A stretch of 64,000 nucleotides of DNA from Rhodamnia argentea (taxonomy: Eukaryota; Streptophyta; Magnoliopsida; Myrtales; Myrtaceae): NCBI RefSeq assembly GCF_020921035.1, contig NC_063150.1:62001-126000 (forward strand), given 5' to 3'. A program made the position numbers and the translations under genes. The notes below the pieces were generated by a model. The model did not search any database. It was given only the letters and a program-made list of their open reading frames with translations, and was not told the origin of the DNA. This document shows, in pieces, positions 12,301-22,776 of this stretch (position 1 is its first letter; each line of letters begins with the position of its first letter).

Positions 12301-15215
12301 GAGCCTCAAACCCAAAACGATCTCAAAGCCATAAAGGACTCATTTACAAGACAACGAATCAACAATGTCGATCAAAGCATAATGCAAATTATACCTTGTC
12401 CATTGTCTTATTTACCAGAGGCACGGTCATTTCTGGAAGTGTATATATGTAGATTACCCCCTTAAACACTGATCGAAAGAAATTTTTTCTTTGGAAACGC
12501 TGTAGTGGTCCTCCGACTGCTATATGTCCCCGCTCATTCTTTGCTCTCCTCCGTTTTCGTGACCTTGATGGTGTTTCTTTCTACCAAAAGGGGAAAAACA
12601 GGAATATGTGTAGCCACTAAAATTATGGCAATTGAAACAGGCAAGAAAAATCTACCATACAAATTACCATTGGAAATGGCATGTGTTATGCATATCCTCG
12701 AACTTTGGAGTTGATTATCTTGAGCCTTCTGGTAGCAAGAATCACTTATTGTTATCTCTTAATCTTAAAGGTTTATCCCAATTCTTTGTTGAATTCGCCC
12801 ATGGTAAATTTGTAAATATTTTTTTGTGACCACTTTCTTCTGGTTTAATCTCAGCCTATTTATGTCATGTTTGTTGTTGGATGCCCTTATTGGAAGTATT
12901 TTCGGTAATGCTGGCTAACCTTGAATCAAGCAATGGACCGTCCAACAGATTTTTGTTGATTTGGAAGAACCTTGATGAGAATGATATAAAAAGATGGAAA
13001 CGATGGATTTCCTTGACGTAAACCTTCCCGAAATAGAATGACGTTGCAGAAAATCTAATGGTAGAGTCAGATACATCCAGCATTGCCTAATCTACCCTAG
13101 ACGCATTCAGCCTAACAGATATAGGAAGAAATGCCAGTCACAATTTTTTATATCCTATCTGTATGTAAAACCTGGAATGCCTGCTTTTGGTAAGTTATGC
13201 ATACATATTTTGGCCACAAGTCTGTCTACCAAAACTGAGGGTTTCTGGGAAACGTTCACCTGACCCAGCAACTTTAATCGGATGGCCAATATTTCAGTAA
13301 TTAGCTTGCTTAAGCCTCCAGCTAGACTAATGGTTCTATCGGCTGTATGTTGGTTGGCCAACCAGTTTTGGAATGCAGCATAATTCAAGCTTGATGAAAG
13401 TTGTGTCATTGATTGGATCAATCAGAAATAAGTATTGCATTTTCTTTAAAATCACTCTGCCAAGCCTTATAGAAGGTTATTTAAAAGCTTTTATGAGCAG
13501 TGGCTTGGCTCCGTGACAGCATAGTGTTTTCTCTTACTGTCAAATGAATTTTAATAATTGTCACTGGGTTACATTTTCCCTTTGCACTAACAAGGGGAAC
13601 CAATGCCTAAAAGGAGGAGTTTGGGAGTTGGAGCTCATCTAAATGGCACAATCTACAAGATCTGCATAGTCATTCGACTCCATTAATACCTGTCCACTCT
13701 AGCCTCATTGAATATGGTCGCTCTGCTATCAATGATTGATTGTGATATTCATCGAATCTTTGTGAATGGTGCACTTGTGAATGTAATGAGGTGTTGATTT
13801 GGTTAGAAAAATATATGATCAATGACATGGAGAATGACAGTTAAAAAGGGATAGTTAGTTAGTTTTGAAGCAAATGAGTTCCCAAGTGAAAGAAAAATGT
13901 TACCTCCAAAATTTCAATTGTCTAATAAGTCAAAGATTTTTTTTTTTATTTGGTCGAATATTAGTCAAAGATTGAAATTTGAAAGTTTATGATCATTGTT
14001 GCCATATCCGTCCTTATCATGGATTGCCAACACTTGAAGAAATAAATTGGAGACTCACACTGTCCTAGCTCGTTGAAAGCATCTCATGATCTTCTTAATG
14101 GGTTGCAGATGTCTTAGAGGAAATGATGAAGATCGGGATGAGCATTGAAGCTGTTGATGTCTCTGTTGGTTTCGGTGTAGAGGGTAATTTGCCCCCTCGG
14201 ACAATTCTGACATCATTTTTAAGGGAAGCTAAAGAAAGATGCGACAACAGTAAAAAAGCACATAGTTCACCTATGGCTATGGTGGGTTTTCAATTCTGTT
14301 CTTTGCGCCTTTGATGGATATTTGTTGAGGATCTTGCTTCATTTCGGTTGTTCACTGATGCTTCAATATTATAATATTTTGCAGAAGGCAGTGACCCAAA
14401 AGCAATTGACTGCTCTAAAATCTACATTGAAATGTTTGGAAGATCATAATTGGGATGCTGCAGAAGTACTTCCCGGATGGCAGTTAAAGGAAATGATAGT
14501 GAAGTTGGAGAAAGATGCTGCTGACATTGATAAGAAGATGAAGGAGAAGGTAGTTTCAAAGAGAAGGATTGATGTTGTGGAACCCTCGAGAACATTTAAG
14601 AGTCATGAGGCTAAACGCTCGAAGTTCTCGCCTCAAGTGGCACCCCACTTTTCTCACCCATTGTTGGGTTTCCAAGAGCAAAAGGACAATAGTCGTATAC
14701 TTGGTAGGAGCTTGTATGATGATGGTTCACGACCAATAGTTTCTTTTGACAATGGACTCTCCCGGCATGGTAGGAGTTATCCTGCTGCATCATTGTTATC
14801 TCTTGGATCTGGTGGAGGGTCTATGCCGGAAACCTCCTTGAAATCCCCAATGCAGAGTGCAAATGCCTTGCATTCTGCTGGAGTTGGAGGTAGGATCTCT
14901 GCTGGAATCAGCATGATGGCTGCAGGTGAATCTGCTGCTTTCCGTGGAGATAGATTGGCTGACAGGATTGGACTTGTAGGAAATAGTAACGATGCTTCAA
15001 TTGGACAATATGTGATTAGGGATGCCGCATATCGGGACCAGCTAGAGCAAAGAAACCTTGGGAGGTATACATCTCCGGGAACTGGTCGCTATGACCCCTC
15101 ATTAGAAGGTTTCAAAGGCCTGCCAAAATTTTCGTCCAGCAATGCCATTGATCATGGTTCAAACTTTGATCTATATGGTTTTGCTGATACCATAATGGAG
15201 CGGAGTCGTACATAA
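9389..15215 (+). CDS. FRI: FRIGIDA orthologue, flowering-time regulator, 3 exons
   Basis: Nuclear scaffold protein; in Arabidopsis FRI recruits chromatin and transcription factors to activate the floral repressor FLC. Proposed exons: 9389-10217, 14109-14281, 14385-15215, joining in frame to 610 aa (Arabidopsis 609, same three-exon plan). Residues about 14-50 form a likely coiled coil, followed by a Pro/Ala tract (about 60-72). The conserved FRIGIDA domain follows: CGRGLRRYLAAHLSD near 110-124, FYLQGSKAFTHDSPM near 154-168, DARGLLLFIASFGIP near 227-241 and LPGWQLKE near 363-370. The C-terminus is Gly/Ser-rich, basic and disordered. These blocks match FRIGIDA more closely than the FRIGIDA-like proteins FRL1-FRL4 as I recall them. 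An in-frame ATG at 9368 would add seven residues. Intron 1 is 3.9 kb and repeat-filled; intron 2 is 103 bp. No disabling mutation is visible. Confidence 0.85.
10929..11375. repeat. Minisatellite-built foldback element in FRI intron 1
   Basis: The left end (GGGAAAAAGCCACCAAAAAT) is matched by the right end in reverse complement (about 11350-11370). Within each arm a unit of about 50 bp, containing GTGACACATTTACCCCAAAC, is repeated about four times. The arms meet at a near-perfect palindrome around 11110-11165 (ACCTCAAAATTTTGAGGT at the centre). The whole could fold into one long hairpin. Confidence 0.8.
11485..11590 (-). repeat. Possible tRNA-derived SINE fragment in FRI intron 1
   Basis: The minus strand reads GGTTCAAATCTGGGTG near 11490-11505, which resembles a pol III box B. 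The adjacent word TTTAGACCTCCTTCCTTAAG (about 11542-11561) recurs with one difference at about 10651-10670. No clear A box or ends were fixed, so this is tentative. Confidence 0.25.
11620..12370. repeat. Diverged direct duplication in FRI intron 1
   Basis: Copy A (about 11645-11955) and copy B (about 12085-12370) share ordered blocks: GAGACCAAATCA/AAGACCAAATCA, then 'agtgggagtgaatcatgtag', then GGATATTTCTGTAAT, then CAGGGTGAAGACCG, then AAAGGACTCAT..ACAAGACAACG. Both read in the same direction. Copy A is preceded by a GA microsatellite (about 11625-11643). No coding capacity is apparent. Confidence 0.75.
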
Positions 15216-16486
15216 GCAGCATTTCTCACTATTCACCAGGGAGGCAGGTCCTGTCTTTCCCGTCCTGACTGCTCACAAGGTTCATCATTGTGCTGAGCGA
15301 ATCCAGATTGCTTAATTGTAGGTCTTCGTCTTTCATGTTCAGGGATCAATGTGCTTTTGAGGCAATGGGCAGTGGCTTTGATACCGATCATAATCTTGTC
15401 CAGGACTTTGCACTTGCTTTATTAGGAAAACCATTGCTATCTGTTAGTGGGCATACTCGAGATATTGGGACATTAAGTCATCCTTGGTGTCAAAGCCAAA
15501 CTTTCCAGGCGGATAGACGGGGAAAGGAAACTCAATCAAAGGGACTTTTTAAGCTACAGTAGGTGGTAGGATGGTTGAGAAATAACTGGAGCTGAACTCC
15601 TGTTTTGCAATGAAAGTCACTTCGTGAGGAAATCGAGGCTCTGAAGTCTGAAGATGCAAATTCATTTGGGCTCTTAATTGTCATTTACTGCAGGGTAGCA
15701 ATCCTGACTTGGCTCATGCAGCTCCTGCTGGCATACTTACATTTTTGGGTGGGACTCACATGAATGCATAGGTGTGTGCCTTGCTGCTTCAGCGTTGGTG
15801 TCTGTTGTGTTACGCAGGAGATTTATCACCATGAGCTCTCCCTTTCTCTTGTTACCTTACTGCCATGTCTGCTTTCAAATTTGTATATAGCGATTTGAAC
15901 TTTGTGGAAGGCTGAAAAAGTGAGGAATCTTTTATGATGGTGAAAATTCGTATGACTTATTAATGACGATCCTTTTGCCGGGGATCGAACCTTAGACCTT
16001 AGTTATGTTAAAGCAGAGCTCTTTCAAGTGATACGGTTCTACCCCCTGTGGACAAAAAGTTTTCACAAGCTTCATTAATCATCATTTTTGTGCTGATTTA
16101 TTATAACTATCTATCCTTTACCTAACCGACGTATTGTTCGTGATTAATATAACTATCCGTACTTTGAGATTAGTGTTGCTTGTGAAGAAATTCTTTCTTT
16201 TGGACGGTGCTTACATCATAAGATTTACGGATCCTTAGGTATGCATGCGAGCTCAAGCAAGAGAACCGCGTTTTCCTTTCCCATCAGGAAAGCACAATTG
16301 TTATAGCTTATGAAACAACCGTATAAATACTGTTATGTAGTATGATGGGCACTAGTACATTAACTAGAGCTGAAAATTGATGGTAGATTGAATGAAAGTA
16401 TTTTTGCCTCAAGTTCCCTTCCTCTTTTAACAATTCAAAAATCAAAGTAAAGCAAATGAAAAAAGCATGACGAATTCAAATTGGAC
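15216..16486. other. FRI 3' flank, with convergent ARGOS gene beyond
   Basis: 15216 to about 15950 is probably FRI 3' untranslated sequence; the 90-codon frame at 15290-15562 has no recognised family. 16080-16486 is AT-rich with no gene seen. FRI and the ARGOS gene converge here. Confidence 0.4.
15960..16050 (-). repeat. Possible tRNA-derived SINE fragment
   Basis: On the minus strand, GGGGTAGAACCGTATCACTTG (written as 16021-16041 on the plus strand) is followed about 40 bases later by AAGGTTCGATCCCCGGC. The latter closely matches a pol III box B. It does not fold as an intact tRNA by eye: no matching acceptor stem was found. A tRNA-derived repeat is likelier than a tRNA gene. Confidence 0.3.
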
Positions 16487-16870
16487 TTAGCTATACGTGT
16501 AGGTCAAATCTCTAATGTTCGATGGCATGAAAGCTAATATCATGAGCACAGTTAGGATGGCAATGGGGAGAAACAGCAACAGGGAAGGCGGGGGAGGCAA
16601 CGGCGGAAGAATGAGCGGTAGTATCAGCAGAATTGCCGTCAGGCACGTGAGCAAGAGCATCCATTCCAAGCTGAAATGTGTCGTCGCTCGCGAAAATGTC
16701 CTACATTCTATCGAGAAGGAACTACTACTGCTGTGGTCGGTTTTTTTCCTTCCAGGAATTGAAGTAGATGTCCTCCTTTCTCTCGTGTCCATGAACCGTT
16801 GGAGTTGCTGGCTGATGGCTATGCTTTTCAATACTTTCGCATTTGGGTTAGCAAGTTCGACACTCATCAA
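16487..16870 (-). CDS. ARGOS/OSR-family organ-size regulator, 127 aa, single exon
   Basis: Small membrane protein of the plant ARGOS / ARGOS-LIKE / OSR family, which promotes organ growth and, when overexpressed, dampens ethylene signalling at the ER/Golgi. The N-terminal 65 residues are basic and Ser-rich (GRKKTDHSSSSSF near 40-52). The diagnostic OSR block follows: a hydrophobic helix (about 71-88), the Pro loop PPLPPPP (89-95), a second helix (about 96-115) and AFMPSN (113-118). The length fits the family (roughly 80-135 aa). Residue 1 is followed by a second Met, so either may start translation. The overlapping plus-strand frame of 132 codons is a shadow. I cannot say which paralogue (ARGOS, ARL, OSR1 or OSR2) it is. 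A GA microsatellite near 17650 could lie in its leader or promoter. Confidence 0.85.
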   Translation of the reverse strand: MMSVELANPNAKVLKSIAISQQLQRFMDTRERRTSTSIPGRKKTDHSSSSSFSIECRTFSRATTHFSLEWMLLLTCLTAILLILPLILPPLPPPPSLLLFLPIAILTVLMILAFMPSNIRDLTYTYS

Positions 16871-17644
16871 GCTTCCGAGGCCTCCCCAAACCGCTCGATC
16901 TGACCAAAACTAAATCCAAATGAAACCAAAATTTCGGTCAGCAAATTACAATTTTTACATGGAAAGGGATCTTCATCGGCCATATAACCGATAGACCCAA
17001 ATGAAACTTGAAGATGCACCCAGATTACGAACTTCACGTGGGATGAGAAGTCTGGTTGAATGGCTCGATCCTACTCTAGTTATTCAGTCAACTTCTTCCT
17101 TGTGATGATGATGATGGAGATCACAAAAAGAATTTGCTTCCCTTGACTTCGCCTCATGCAATACAAAGCATTTACAAAGATTAAAATGTAAAGCTTATGC
17201 TGCCATTCCAAGGAGTTAATAGAGAGCCCTATTTGTTGCCAGAAACCATCCGACATTGAGCTCATGAAGTTCAAGAACAAATACTATACATATGCAGCTG
17301 GTTGGGGGTAGCAGGGATCCATGGAAACAGGATAAAATTCCTTTCCTTTTTGGTTTCTTTCTTTTTTGGGGCCAAGGAACATCACAACGGATCAGACACC
17401 AACGTGCGGTCGAACTATCAATGGAGGTGCAAAGAAGAGGAAAAGAGTGTCAGTAGCAGATACCTTGTCTGGCATGAAACGAAGAATCAGTTGCAAGTTT
17501 TCTGAGAAACCCCCTCTCGAAATCCCCTCCCTGTGTCCTTGTACCAAGAGAACGAGACCAATGCCAGTGAATTTAAGGAGGACGGTTCCTGCAAAAGTTA
17601 GTCATTTGTAAGATGTGGCTTCACACTTTGGGAAAAAATAGTTG

Positions 17645-17650
<6 letters not shown>

Positions 17651-17678
<28 letters not shown>
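17651..17678. repeat. (GA)n microsatellite
   Basis: About 14 GA units. It faces a (CT)n run at about 17793-17827, so the two runs are complementary across a spacer of about 115 bp. Confidence 0.9.
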
Positions 17679-17789
17679 AGGTGAATGCATTGCATTTTCA
17701 AAGTTTGAGAAGACAAAAGGGCTGTTTTGCACAAAACAGCGGCTCTAGTGCGATTGTCATGTCTCTGTCCCCAACGTTCTTCTCCCCTG

Positions 17790-17792
<3 letters not shown>

Positions 17793-17827
<35 letters not shown>
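17793..17827. repeat. (CT)n microsatellite
   Basis: About 17 CT units, complementary to the GA run near 17651-17678. Confidence 0.9.
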
Positions 17828-17828
<1 letters not shown>

Positions 17829-18968
17829 AACAAAGGCAAAAAGCAAAGCCTAGGACTGACCCAATCTCATTCAATGTATGTTCATATGGTATTGTGTATG
17901 CATTTGCATGTTCATTAAGCGGTGAGTAGAAGTCAAACCCACGAGCTGCTGCTGCTGCCGCTTCAGGTTCAGGCTGATGTGCGGGAGCACAACATGTAGT
18001 AAATACTAACCTGTAGTAAATACTAACTTTCTAAATGTTAAAGTATTGTCATACATCACTTCACAAACGGATCCTTTGCATTCGCTTGACAATAACTTTT
18101 GAGTTAGATTTTCTAACACTAAGGAAGCAATTTATCCTTTCACAAATTACCCATTAGCTAAATTAGCAGCTGGAGTAAATTCCATATAAACGTCCAAACC
18201 GAATTGGCCATCTTGTCCATTGTTTGATTTTCTGTCGGTTGCTTTAATGTGTTCAGGATGTAAGACGATACAAAGTTTTGCCTCTGGCTGTGGCTGTAAT
18301 CACAATGCATCATCTCCCATGGAAACGATTGGATTTCAAATCTGCAAATGGCAAAAGAATCTTATCAACTTGTACGAAAACCGCTTGTAGCTTTCTTTAC
18401 CAGGTTACAAAACAACAAGGAGGCGGTAGGGAAAAAAAAGGAATGCTTTGCCTAAATTGGTAAAATGTCTAGTCTCTCTTCTGGTCAAAGATTGAAACCC
18501 TAATCCACCCTAAATCCTCGGTGGACATCTTCCGTTCCACATGAAATCAGGCGGGCCCTCCAAAACTCAATTTTCTCCATCGTGTTATGATAAGGTGAGA
18601 TGGGATGGGAATGACAATGAGCATGCGCCATGTTGGATCTCGTTCCACCCGAAGCACCTTCACATGTTTTAAGTCCACCACCTCCATTATTTTTTGTTCG
18701 TTTTTGGTCCCTTTAATATTGCTTTGTCTTCTTCCCTTTATCGCAACTAAGATGTCAATTTGGTCGTTTAAATCTCTTGATTCGTATGACTTTTCTTATA
18801 GCAGCCGGCTGCTCTTCATCAAAATGCCGGTTCAGTCACAAGGACCCAAAATGGTTTCGAGAAACAGTTGAGATTTATAACAAGAGAACTGCAATAGACG
18901 AATTCTTGATCCACAATATCGCAGCCTTACATTATGACAGTTCAGGAGCTACCGTTTGATTCTTGCAT

Positions 18969-19462
18969 AGGGAAAAAAGTATCAAAAAAGTCTTAAACCT
19001 ATTGTATTACCTTTCAAGTGAACTAATTTAGTCATAAACATTCCTTGCATGGTATCAATCCAGTCCATCTGACCAATTTAGATCGAAAATCACCGACATG
19101 GATGATATCCGTCCTACGTGATACGGTCGGCACTAACGTGGGCATTTTTATAATTTTTAATAGTTTTTTTATTTTTTATTTTTACCTTTTCCTTTTTCGT
19201 TTAATCGGGGGCCACGGCCATAGGCCATGGCCGGCAAGGGCTGGCCTCTCCCTCGCCCGAATGTGGCCCTGTAAGGCCGATCCTCGCCTATGGCCAACCA
19301 ACTACCGTAGAAAAGAAAAGGAAAATAATAAAAAAGGAAAAATTCAAAAAAAATTACAATTTTCTTTTAAATAGCCACATCAGCGCCGGCCGTGTCATTG
19401 GTTAATAACTGAATTTGTACAAATGCAATTGCTTTAGGACTTTTTTCGTACTTTTCCCTCTT
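18969..19462. repeat. Foldback element with GC-rich core
   Basis: The left end GGGAAAAAAGTATCAAAAAAG (18970-18990) and right end CTTTTTTCGTACTTTTCCCT (about 19440-19460) are inverted copies. The arms carry TCTTAAACCTATTG / CAATTGCTTTAGGA. Inward lie a T-rich tract (19150-19195), a GC-rich core (19205-19310, including GGCCATGGCCGG) and an A-rich tract (19310-19355). No transposase. Confidence 0.75.
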
Positions 19463-21371
19463 ATATCGAAGCACGCATACTGTTTTTCTGACCTTTGCAA
19501 ACATTGAGAGGGCAAGAAGTGTACGTAACGGGGGAGGGGTCATCAGTCATCCCTGTTGAACATGTACACTTCATCAAGTGCTCAACCAAACTAGAAAATC
19601 AAGTGGTGGATTTAAGAAACAAGATTTAGTCACATCTGCTGTCTCCTCAGCATTGTTGCTACACAAGTGGAGATTCAAAATCATCTTATCTTGAGAGAAA
19701 CAACGGCCAAACGAATGTGTTTCAGAAACCCGTCCTCTCCACCCACAGAAATTTTTCGCAAGGCTTCTCGGCCTCAGCTAGGCTTTCAAATGTTCGCTCT
19801 GCTGAGCTTCTTGATCTACAAGAGCATTTCCCGAACAAAACACTACAAGCGATGTTGGAGAATTGAAATTAACGTGTGCTTGTTCGTTATTCGATTACGC
19901 TATTCTACAAACTCGTGGGTTGTAATCTACTTCAATGACAAGGGTTGTTGAATTTACTTCCTCCTCATTTGGACAGCCTCACGTGTAGTGCTCATAATAA
20001 GTACGATACTCATGCAGCATGTTTCATGGGAATTTGCCCTTTTTAGGGCTATCACTTGACAGTTGACTACATGCAACAGAGCCGGCAGCTGTATAAATCA
20101 TCATCACTTTCATGGACAGGCAGACTGGTTCTGGGAGAGTCGGCAGCAAACTCCATCTATATCTCAAATGCACAGAACGGTTGCTAAATGCTGTGGAGTC
20201 CATTGAATATTGATATCAGACATAAGCTACTGTGGAGGGGTCGAGATGATGCCACTTCCCTGTAAAACCCAATGGAATTGCACCCACCCTCTCCGGAATT
20301 GTGGCTATTTCAAGCTCGGGAGGGAGAGCGCACGCTTTGAAACTGCAGCGGAACTTCCTACTTCGCTATGGAAATATTGCCAACTGTAGCAGTGCTTAAA
20401 AAAATCGAGTGATTCAAACAAAAATGGCGAAGCTTACCATGTCAGAAATGTCGGTAAACCTTAGATTCTGTTCTTTCTGTGTGAGAGGGCAAGAACCGTA
20501 ATGTTGGAAGGCGACAGCTAATGTTGGAGAGCTACACAGAACTAGCCATGCCCTATCCTTTTGCTGCCCATCGTACTGAACTGTAAATCAATCAATCTAG
20601 CTCGCTCAGTCTTTCAGGTCCTAACAAAACATATTTTCATGTGATTTGTCACTATTGTTTAATAAAGTGACACAACCATCGACATCGAGAAACGAGGTCA
20701 GGAGTTTCCACAAAATCTCTACCTTCTGAGAACATGAATGTAAAACATACGATGCACATAGGAACTGATTAAAAGATTTCCGTTCCACAAGACCTACCTA
20801 AAGGGTCACAAGATAGATACTTTTCACATTTCAGTCGAGATAAGTAGCAAGACCAAAGAGTCTAGATGCCCTGGTTTCCAGAATTGTTTCGGCTATGAGA
20901 GTATGCACTCTTGACAAATTCCGCAGAAACCAACAGCCACAAGCATCTCCATCAGATCAATAAGATCACCTGAAACCAATAAAGCCATCACTCCTTATAT
21001 AGCAAATACTATTACATTCATTAGCATCTAAAACAGATACGGCAACGGTGACTCATAGCCCCCTCTCATTCGCCCAATGCAGTCTGACAAACGGAATCAT
21101 CTGGTCATTGAGTCCACACACCCTCATAGAGGTTCTTAATAATACATGCCATTGCTGTCTTGACACCAACTGTTGCAGTGGCTATGCAAGAAAAAACAGT
21201 GCCACCGTGCAGCATATGTCGGAACTTACATACATAAGCAAATTTATAAGCTGATATAACAAGTACATTTTCCAAGACCAGAAGCTGACAGCTCAAGTAG
21301 AAAATGGCCACATAATCTCTCCTCCAAGTAGAACTCTGCCAGGCAAAATAATTATCTTCCTGAGAACATCT
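19463..21371. other. Gene-poor spacer, including presumed LEA 3' untranslated region
   Basis: No family was recognised in any frame. The part next to 21371 is probably transcribed as the 3' end of the minus-strand LEA gene. The rest is ordinary AT-rich intergenic sequence to my eye. Confidence 0.35.
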
Positions 21372-22776
21372 TCAATCCTGCAACAGTAGCAAGTTCCATT
21401 AAGAGTTGTCCACAAGAAGCTACTTCAGAAGCTCAGCAACAAATGCTCTGACATGGAGGGATAAAGATAAGACTAAACTTGTGCAGAACCACTACTACAC
21501 ACAATCTACTTTGCCAGCAAAATACTCATTCATGCCTCAGATGGAGTTTCTCTGTTTGCAAGAGTACAATTCCAGAGGAAGAACTTAAAGGTTGAGGTGC
21601 TCAAAGCTCAGTTTTCTGGAAGAATTGAAAAGGATAAAAATAGGACATTAAATTGTTTCCCAGCAAATTAAGAAAGAGAATGAGAATTTCTGGGTGTGAT
21701 GAGAAGTGGTATAAGTAGCAGAAACATAGAAGCTCAGTGCCATTGGAGAAAGATGTTATATCAATATTCAATCTCTGCTTTACGTTAAGGGTGTACAAAA
21801 TGAATGCGCTCCAAATCAAAGGCAACAGATTAACTACCTCCTCCTCATCGTCGTCCTTATCGTTCTTTTTTAGGCGGGTAGTTCCCCCTTCCTTGCTGAT
21901 GGGCAATTTCATAGCTCCAAAAGGTGTGTCGACATTAATATTTCCTTTCATGGTGTAACCTGTGCCTCTCCCCCTTATCATATCCCACAATGCAGAGCCA
22001 AAATCTTTTGGTCTGAAGGTTATGGGAATCAGAAGTTTACTGATTCCGTTTTTTTCGATTTTAGTAGATTGAGAGAGTTCCGCACCTCCAATGCTCACAT
22101 CGGCCAACCAAATCTCATAATCAAGGTCATTAAGTCCCATGTCGAAGTCATTCTTGTTTTCCAACTTTAAATGAAGAACTGCAACAGTTTCCTCAACTGA
22201 GAATTTCTCAAAATGTATTTTCTCGACATCAATGTCAGGCTTGTAAGGAATGGGGATTTCTCCAGTTTTCTCGAGTGGCAAAGTTAACCTTCCAAAGACC
22301 GGCACATCAATGATGAGGTCAACCTTAACCTTGTAGGGAATGATGCTTCCGGGCTTGATGTCATCATATGTGCCCTTTATGTCATCATATATCAAGGTAA
22401 CTGGAATTTTGACCGTTTCCTCTCCATGTGCACGGATAGTTCCAGCATCAGGGATTAGTCCAGAAATCAGCTTTCTTCCATCGCTCTCAATCAAATAGTT
22501 TATGTCAACAAGAGGTATTGGAACTGGATTCGGATTCTTGATCAGAACATCAACAACTATTTCTGCCTTCTCAAGATTAATACAGGGAATGCGAATCCCA
22601 GTGACGTCTGCAGTTGGCTTGCCAAATCCAACAGCTCCCTCGATCTTTTCGCCAATGTCTTGAATAAAACCCTTGACCTTCCCCATGAACCCGCCCTTAC
22701 CTTCATCTTTCTCGTCTTTCTTCGCTTTCTCCTTCGCATCCCTATCCACTATTTCAGGTTGGTCGGAAGATGCCAT
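21372..22776 (-). CDS. LEA-14/WHy-domain desiccation-related protein, two coding exons
   Basis: Atypical late-embryogenesis-abundant protein, similar to Arabidopsis At2g44060; cytosolic LEA-14 proteins with WHy (water stress and hypersensitive response) domains are linked to dehydration. The N-terminus is charged (AKEKAKKDEKDEGKGGF near 14-30), then come an amphipathic stretch (KVKGFIQDIGEKIEGAVGF) and two tandem WHy folds (about 45-165 and 175-300), with NPNPVPIPLVDINYLIESDG in the first. The acidic tail is KKNDKDDDEEE. A donor at 21837/21836 after EEE and an acceptor before 21377 would add a single Asp and a stop, giving 314 aa (22776-21838 plus 21377-21372). Unspliced, the frame runs to 21601 with an unrelated hydrophobic tail. 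The leader appears to hold an intron: a strong donor CAAG|GTACGTAC lies at 23851/23850, with the acceptor just before the ATG. The splice model is inference. Confidence 0.85.

Larger units (their letters stand above)
16871..18965. other. Upstream region of the ARGOS gene; no further gene seen
   Basis: Frames at 17302-17611 and 18605-18871 have no recognisable family or conserved motif and are probably chance. A 17-bp unit (TGTAGTAAATACTAAC plus one base) is duplicated in tandem at about 17995-18028. Confidence 0.35.

Noticed and set aside
15960..16050. Functional tRNA gene
   Set aside because: Box B is good, but no acceptor stem or anticodon arm could be paired by eye.
16515..16913. 132-codon plus-strand frame opposite the ARGOS gene
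   Set aside because: It is the complement of the minus-strand frame that carries the diagnostic OSR block (two helices around PPLPPPP); the plus-strand translation has no family features.
21601..21837. C-terminal 77 residues of the uninterrupted LEA frame as true protein
   Set aside because: The tail is unlike the family, begins exactly at a GT donor after an acidic tail, and a suitable acceptor followed by a stop lies downstream; kept only as a possible retained-intron form.
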